NCBI GenBank assembly: GCA_020052215.1
Contig: JAGVPN010000462.1
Span: forward strand, 1-9,470
Origin: Syntrophobacterales bacterium
Lineage (GTDB): Bacteria > Desulfobacterota > Desulfobaccia > Desulfobaccales > 0-14-0-80-60-11
Length of the DNA: 9,470 nt
Reading direction: 5' to 3'
Shown: positions 5,605-9,470 of the stretch, one piece after another
How positions within the stretch are numbered: the first letter of the stretch is position 1
Layout of the letters: the number at the start of each line of letters is the position of its first letter
Position numbers and translations under genes: made by a program
The notes under the pieces: generated by a model
What the model saw: the letters and a program-made list of their open reading frames with translations, nothing else
Told to the model about the DNA's origin: nothing
The model's database searches: none

Positions 5605-6810
5605 ATGATTAAAGTTGTGCTTTTCCTGTTCATGGCGCTGCTGGCGCCGGCCTTGGGAAATGGCGCCCAGGAAATGGCGGCCCGGGATCAGGGTTTGAGC
5701 GCGGCGACAAAAGCCTCGGGGCCAGAGGCGGAAGCCAGGGAATTGCAAAGGATAAAGTCCAGCGCCAAATACGGCTATATCGACCGGACAGGCAAAATCG
5801 TCATCCCTCCCCGGTTTGACGGGGCCGGAAAATTTTCCGAAGGCCGGGCTATTGTGAGGATTGATGGCAAGCATGGCTACATCGATAAAACCGGGAAAGT
5901 GGTTATCCAGCCGCAGTTCATCCGCCAGCACATCAGAAAATGGTCCAGATCTATCGGAGATTTTTCCGAAGGTCTGGCAGTGGTCCTGGTCAGGGAGAAC
6001 GGCCTGTTCGGGTTTATTGACCGGAGCGGCAACCAGGTTATCCCCCTGAAATTTACCGGGGTCCTGGATTTCTCTCAGGGACTGGCCCAGGCGACCGTGG
6101 ACCCGAATCGAGAAAAAATTGGCTTTATCAATAAGCAAGGGGACTGGGTCATCCCGCCGCAGTTTCAGGATGCCACCGACTTTTCCGAAGACTTGGCCGC
6201 AGTTCAACGCGGAGAGGAAAGTGGCGCTAACTGGGAAAAATGGGGCTATATCGACCGGAAGGGGACTATGGTGATCCCGCCCCGGTTCGACGAGGCGTCT
6301 GAATTCAGGGAGGGATTGGCAACGGTGCAAATCGGTGACGACTCGGCGGTTATTGACAAGCAGGGACAGGTGGTCATTAAGGACCGGCCGGGCTTTTACC
6401 GGTTCGGTCATTTCTCCCAAGGGCGGGCCGCATTCCATGTCTCACCCCATCGGAGCAAGGAGGGCAAGATGGAGATGGGCTTCATGGACAAAACCGGGAA
6501 GGTGGTCATTGCCCCGCGGTTCACTTATGTCGGCGAGTTTTCCGAAGGGCTCGCCACCATAGAAGTCGATGAGAAAACCGGTTTCATTGATCTGTCCGGC
6601 AAGGTGGTGATCCCGGCCCAATTCCGGTTTGCCGGCTCCTTTTCCGAAGGGTTGTCGCACCTAGAAGATAATCGTGGAATGCACGGCTACATTGACCAAA
6701 CCGGTAAGGTCGTCATTGAGCCCAAGTTCCTGGAAGCCGGCCCCTTTTCCGAAGGCCTGGCCCCGGTGCAGGTTATGCCGGAAAAAGCCGGCGGGGGCAA
6801 AGCGCCTTGA
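5605..6810 (+). CDS. Secreted WG-repeat protein
   Basis: A 401-residue protein with an N-terminal signal peptide (Met-Ile-Lys, hydrophobic core at about 4-17, cleavage likely near residues 18-21) and a charged linker to about 55. Nine consecutive WG-type repeats follow (about 56-390), each of the form G-Y/F-I-D-x-x-G-x-V-V-I-x-P-x-F, then F-S-E-G-L-A. They begin near residues 57, 91, 136, 173, 214, 248, 292, 326 and 361. The repeats probably stack as short beta units; known WG proteins are exported or surface-linked, with mostly undefined roles. No cysteine, enzyme motif or anchor is visible. The start is supported by GGGAGG 6 bases upstream. Repeat 6 is the most divergent: it lacks the aromatic-glycine entry and reads VIKDRPGF instead of VIPPxF. 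The methyltransferase gene begins 24 bases after the stop. Confidence 0.9.
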   Translation: MIKVVLFLFMALLAPALGNGAQEMAARDQGLSAATKASGPEAEARELQRIKSSAKYGYIDRTGKIVIPPRFDGAGKFSEGRAIVRIDGKHGYIDKTGKVVIQPQFIRQHIRKWSRSIGDFSEGLAVVLVRENGLFGFIDRSGNQVIPLKFTGVLDFSQGLAQATVDPNREKIGFINKQGDWVIPPQFQDATDFSEDLAAVQRGEESGANWEKWGYIDRKGTMVIPPRFDEASEFREGLATVQIGDDSAVIDKQGQVVIKDRPGFYRFGHFSQGRAAFHVSPHRSKEGKMEMGFMDKTGKVVIAPRFTYVGEFSEGLATIEVDEKTGFIDLSGKVVIPAQFRFAGSFSEGLSHLEDNRGMHGYIDQTGKVVIEPKFLEAGPFSEGLAPVQVMPEKAGGGKAP

Positions 6811-6834
6811 TCAGCTCTCTGCAGGTTGCTTGAC

Positions 6835-8298
6835 ATGTCCCCGGCGCACGAACCGGCCGCTTTCCCCTCGCTGTCCACGGGAGCGGAAGTAGATCTGTGC
6901 ATCGAAAAGCTGGCCTTTGGCGGGAAAGCCTTAGGAAGGGTGGGTGGTTTTGTGGTCTTCGTGGATCACGCCGTCCCCGGGCAGAAGGTGCGCGTGCGGA
7001 TTACCCGGAAAAAATCACGGTTCGCCGAAGCCATGGTAGTGCAGCTCCTGGAGCAATCCCCGGCGTATGCCCCGCCCTTCTGCCCCCATTTTGGCCTCTG
7101 CGGCGGCTGCCAATGGCAGGATCTCCACTATGAGGAGCAGTTGCACTGGAAAAGGATCCAGGTCGAGGAAAGCCTCCAGCATCTGGCGGGACTTAAGGCC
7201 GGCGATATCCTGCCCACGGTGGCCTCACCGGACCAGCGGTATTATCGCAACAAAATGGAGTTCGCCTTTGCTCCCCGGCCCTGGCGGCCTTCTGAAGGTC
7301 TGGTCGAAGGGACCCGCGCGGCTGGCGGCGTCTGCGCCCTGGGGCTGCATGTGGGGGCCGAAAGCGACCAAATCTTTAATCTGGAGCACTGCTTTCTGCA
7401 ATCCCCCGGGTCCACGGCCATCGTGGCCGAGGTGCGCCGCTGGTGCGGCCAAAGCGGCCTGGTCGCCTATAATAGGCGCACCCACCGGGGCTTCTGGCGA
7501 TTTCTGGTGCTGCGCGAGGGCAAGCGCACCGCCCAGACGCTGGTGCACCTCATCACCACCGATCAGGGCGACCCGGCCGCAGTGGAGGCCCTGGCCGACC
7601 ATCTGGTGGCCCGCTTCCCGGTCATCACCAGCCTGGTGCATTCCCGCAGCCGGACAAAAGCCCAGGTGGCCCAAGGCGAGTCCAGCCGCACCCTGTGGGG
7701 ACCGGGATATATCGAAGAGCAACTCGGCGATCTGCGCTTGCGGATCTCGCCCAACTCGTTCTTGCAAACCAATACCGCGGCCGCGGAAGGTTTATATAAC
7801 GCCATCAGCCGGTTGGGCGAGTTCACCGGCGAAGAGACCGTCTGGGATCTCTATTGCGGGGCCGGCAGCATCGCCCTGTCCCTGGCCTCTAAGGTGCGCC
7901 GGGTGGTGGGATTTGAACTGGTGGCGGCAGCCGTGAATGATGCCTACATCAATAGCCGACTCAACGGCCTGGAAAATTGCCGGTTCCTGGCGGGCGATTT
8001 GAAAGACCTTATCCGGGAAACCCTGCGAGCCGGCGCCCTTCACCAGGGGCTCCCCGATGTGGTGATCACCGACCCGCCCCGGGCCGGCATGCATCCCCAG
8101 GTGATCCAAGCCCTCCGAGAACTGTCCCCCCGGCGGATTATCGCGGTTTCTTGCAACCCCGCCACCCTGGCCCGGGATCTGGCCCTCCTCCAGGATCGCT
8201 ACGACATCCTGACTATCCAACCCTTCGATCTCTTCCCCCACACGGCCCACATCGAATGCGTCGCCCGCCTGGACCGACGCCATCCGGCCCCGGCCTGA
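6835..8298 (+). CDS. rlmD: 23S rRNA (uracil-C5) methyltransferase, RlmD/RumA type
   Basis: A complete 487-residue TrmA/RumA-family enzyme that transfers a methyl group from S-adenosylmethionine to C5 of a uridine, most likely U1939 of 23S rRNA. An N-terminal TRAM RNA-binding domain spans about 10-75. The [4Fe-4S] cysteines are Cys83, Cys89 and Cys92 in CPHFGLCGGCQW, plus Cys186 in LEHCF. Cofactor motif I is DLYCGAGSIAL (338-348), followed by TDPPRAG (412-418). The catalytic nucleophile is Cys440 in SCNPAT, and the general-base glutamate is Glu474 in HIECV. ATG 6835 is preferred, with AGG about 10 bases upstream; a TTG at 6826 is in frame. It probably shares a transcript with the WG-repeat gene. 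The exact uridine is inferred from the family; a related uridine specificity is possible. Confidence 0.93.
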   Translation: MSPAHEPAAFPSLSTGAEVDLCIEKLAFGGKALGRVGGFVVFVDHAVPGQKVRVRITRKKSRFAEAMVVQLLEQSPAYAPPFCPHFGLCGGCQWQDLHYEEQLHWKRIQVEESLQHLAGLKAGDILPTVASPDQRYYRNKMEFAFAPRPWRPSEGLVEGTRAAGGVCALGLHVGAESDQIFNLEHCFLQSPGSTAIVAEVRRWCGQSGLVAYNRRTHRGFWRFLVLREGKRTAQTLVHLITTDQGDPAAVEALADHLVARFPVITSLVHSRSRTKAQVAQGESSRTLWGPGYIEEQLGDLRLRISPNSFLQTNTAAAEGLYNAISRLGEFTGEETVWDLYCGAGSIALSLASKVRRVVGFELVAAAVNDAYINSRLNGLENCRFLAGDLKDLIRETLRAGALHQGLPDVVITDPPRAGMHPQVIQALRELSPRRIIAVSCNPATLARDLALLQDRYDILTIQPFDLFPHTAHIECVARLDRRHPAPA

Positions 8299-8308
8299 CC
8301 GTTTCATA

Positions 8309-8326
8309 AACTGTCTATTGACAGTT
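8309..8326. terminator. Stem-loop between convergent genes
   Basis: AACTGTC (8309-8315) and GACAGTT (8320-8326) form a perfect 7-bp stem with a four-base loop, 10 bases past the methyltransferase stop and touching the stop codon of the converging aldo/keto reductase (8327-8329). The position suits a bidirectional terminator. The stem is not GC-rich and T-runs are absent, so strength is doubtful. Confidence 0.4.
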
Positions 8327-9470
8327 CTAGGCCAACACCTCCACGGCCTGGCGCATGAGCCGGGCGATGGCCAACCTCTGGGGGCAGGCCTGCTCAGCCC
8401 GGGAGTAGTCCACCGCGGTCAACCGCTGCCGAATCTCTTCGGGCAGCCCGGCGAAGGTCTGCCGGGCCAACTCCGGCTCGCCGTAATACCGGTGGTACAT
8501 GAGGGAGCGCATGACCTCGTTCACGGGCACGGCCCCGCCCACGGCCTCCTGGCAGAGGTGGCCGCAGCCGGCGCAGTAGTCGGCCTGGGTCTCCAGGGCA
8601 TACTGGCGCAGGGATTCGAACTCCTCCCGGGCCAGTTTGACCTGGTCCCGGGCCGCGGCCACGTTGGCCGAGAGGATGGTCAAGTTGGGCATCTGGGAGC
8701 AGAGGCTGGCGATTTGGGGGTTATCCCACACCACCTTGAGCTTGGCCTGCTTGTCCGTAAAACCCCGTTTCAGGAAGCGGTCGACCATTTCCAGCTTGGC
8801 CTCGCTGGCAGTCTTCTTGGCCCCGGGGCCGCCGGCCTGGGTCTTCATGGCCACCAACCCGATCCCGGCCTTCTCGCAGGCGTCCAAGGCGGCTTTCAAC
8901 TTGGGCTCCTGCATCACCCGGAAGTTGTAGGTGAACATCACTGCGTCGATCCAGTCCAGCTTGGCCGCGCCTGAGAGGCAATCCGCCATGTTGGTATGGG
9001 TGCTGAAGCCGAAGAATTTGAATTTGCCGGCCTGCTTCATCTCCGCGGCCCACTTCTTAATGGCCGGGGTCATGTCGTTGATGCCGGTGATGGCATGGAT
9101 GAAGAAAAGATCCACGTGGTCCGTCTGCAGTCTTTTCAGACCCTTGTTCAAGCGCTCGGTGAGGTTGCCTTCCTTGGGAACCAGCTTGGTGACCAGGAAG
9201 ATTTCTTTGCGGGCCTCGGGGTTGCGGGCGAAGAAGCGTCCCATCCCCTCCTCGCTCAGGCCGTTGCCGTAGGACTCGGCCGTGTCCCAATAGGTGACGC
9301 CCCATTTCATCGCCTGCTTGAGGAGCAGTTGATTGTTGATGGTGTCGAACATGCCCCCCAGGTTGAGGGTTGACACCTCCACCCCGGTCTTGCCCAGCTT
9401 GCGTTTGGGCATGGCCGCGGCCTTGACCGCTCCGGCCGGCGGCTCCGGGGCGGCGAATGCCCCGGGCACC
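8327..9470 (-). CDS. Aldo/keto reductase with iron-sulfur cysteines, probable Tat-exported (5' truncated)
   Basis: At least 380 residues of an aldo/keto reductase; the frame is still open at the right edge. Numbered from the last GTG in the window (9469), the catalytic tetrad is Asp62 (YWDTAESYG), Tyr67, Lys95 (LVTKL) and His125 (FFIHA). The C-terminus has Cys299, Cys302 and Cys306 (CAGCGHLC) and a later Cys362-Pro, a pattern that in related anaerobe reductases binds a [4Fe-4S] cluster. The first visible residues, PGAFAAPEPPAG, look like the end of a signal peptide with an AxA cleavage site. Relatives I recall carry a Tat signal there, so the true start is probably about 25-40 residues upstream, outside the window. 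Substrate and redox partner are unknown. The gene converges on the methyltransferase, 28 bases apart. Confidence 0.88.
   Translation of the reverse strand, partial: VPGAFAAPEPPAGAVKAAAMPKRKLGKTGVEVSTLNLGGMFDTINNQLLLKQAMKWGVTYWDTAESYGNGLSEEGMGRFFARNPEARKEIFLVTKLVPKEGNLTERLNKGLKRLQTDHVDLFFIHAITGINDMTPAIKKWAAEMKQAGKFKFFGFSTHTNMADCLSGAAKLDWIDAVMFTYNFRVMQEPKLKAALDACEKAGIGLVAMKTQAGGPGAKKTASEAKLEMVDRFLKRGFTDKQAKLKVVWDNPQIASLCSQMPNLTILSANVAAARDQVKLAREEFESLRQYALETQADYCAGCGHLCQEAVGGAVPVNEVMRSLMYHRYYGEPELARQTFAGLPEEIRQRLTAVDYSRAEQACPQRLAIARLMRQAVEVLA

Noticed and set aside
5406..5612. 68-codon plus-strand frame ending in the WG-repeat gene start
   Set aside because: It begins with a GTG lacking a ribosome site, contains the putative TATAAT inside it, and its composition is not protein-like. 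Only a shorter 29-codon internal frame is worth mentioning, as a possible leader peptide.
5590..6438. 282-codon minus-strand frame antisense to the WG-repeat gene
   Set aside because: Its apparent repeats mirror those of the WG protein on the other strand. No start signals, and the plus-strand gene has a signal peptide and ribosome site.

Overview
The window looks like a piece of a fairly GC-rich bacterial chromosome, probably from an anaerobe or microaerophile. My best guess is a Desulfobacterota (deltaproteobacterial) lineage. This rests on general character only: a SPASM radical SAM enzyme, an aldo/keto reductase with iron-sulfur cysteines and a likely Tat signal, an RlmD-type Fe-S methyltransferase beside an oxygen-defence catalase, and C/G-run palindromic repeats of a kind common in that group. 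No rRNA or other taxonomic marker is present, so the assignment is inference.

Left part (1-2423). On the minus strand, only the first codons of an outgoing gene are visible at 1-14, preceded by a textbook Shine-Dalgarno and a strong sigma70-type promoter. Next is a complete radical SAM/SPASM protein (128-1564, minus) resembling maturases of ribosomally made peptides. Its upstream leader has a consensus -10 box and two short open frames but no convincing precursor peptide gene. From about 1929 to 2423 the DNA is accessory debris: the frameshifted C-terminal end of an IS3-type transposase, two C/G-run palindromes and a perfect 12-bp hairpin.

Middle part (2424-5604). Two genes on the minus strand, an MFS transporter and then a monofunctional heme catalase, are separated by 88 bases that hold an 8-bp inverted repeat. 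Upstream of the transporter is a 32-codon remnant with strongly coding-like codon use and no intact gene body. The divergent intergenic region then carries a TGTAACA/TGTTACA inverted repeat just ahead of a perfect TATAAT, and a 9-bp stem-loop in the leader of the next gene.

Right part (5605-9470). On the plus strand, a secreted nine-copy WG-repeat protein is followed 24 bases later by a 23S rRNA uracil-C5 methyltransferase of the RlmD/RumA type, probably in one transcript. Converging on it is an aldo/keto reductase with C-terminal iron-sulfur cysteines. Its N-terminus lies outside the window and appears to be a Tat signal peptide. A 7-bp stem-loop lies between the two converging genes.

No single pathway links these genes. 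The catalase/transporter pair suggests stress defence. The most likely place for something undescribed is the radical SAM locus at the left edge, whose substrate peptide and partner genes are not identified here.
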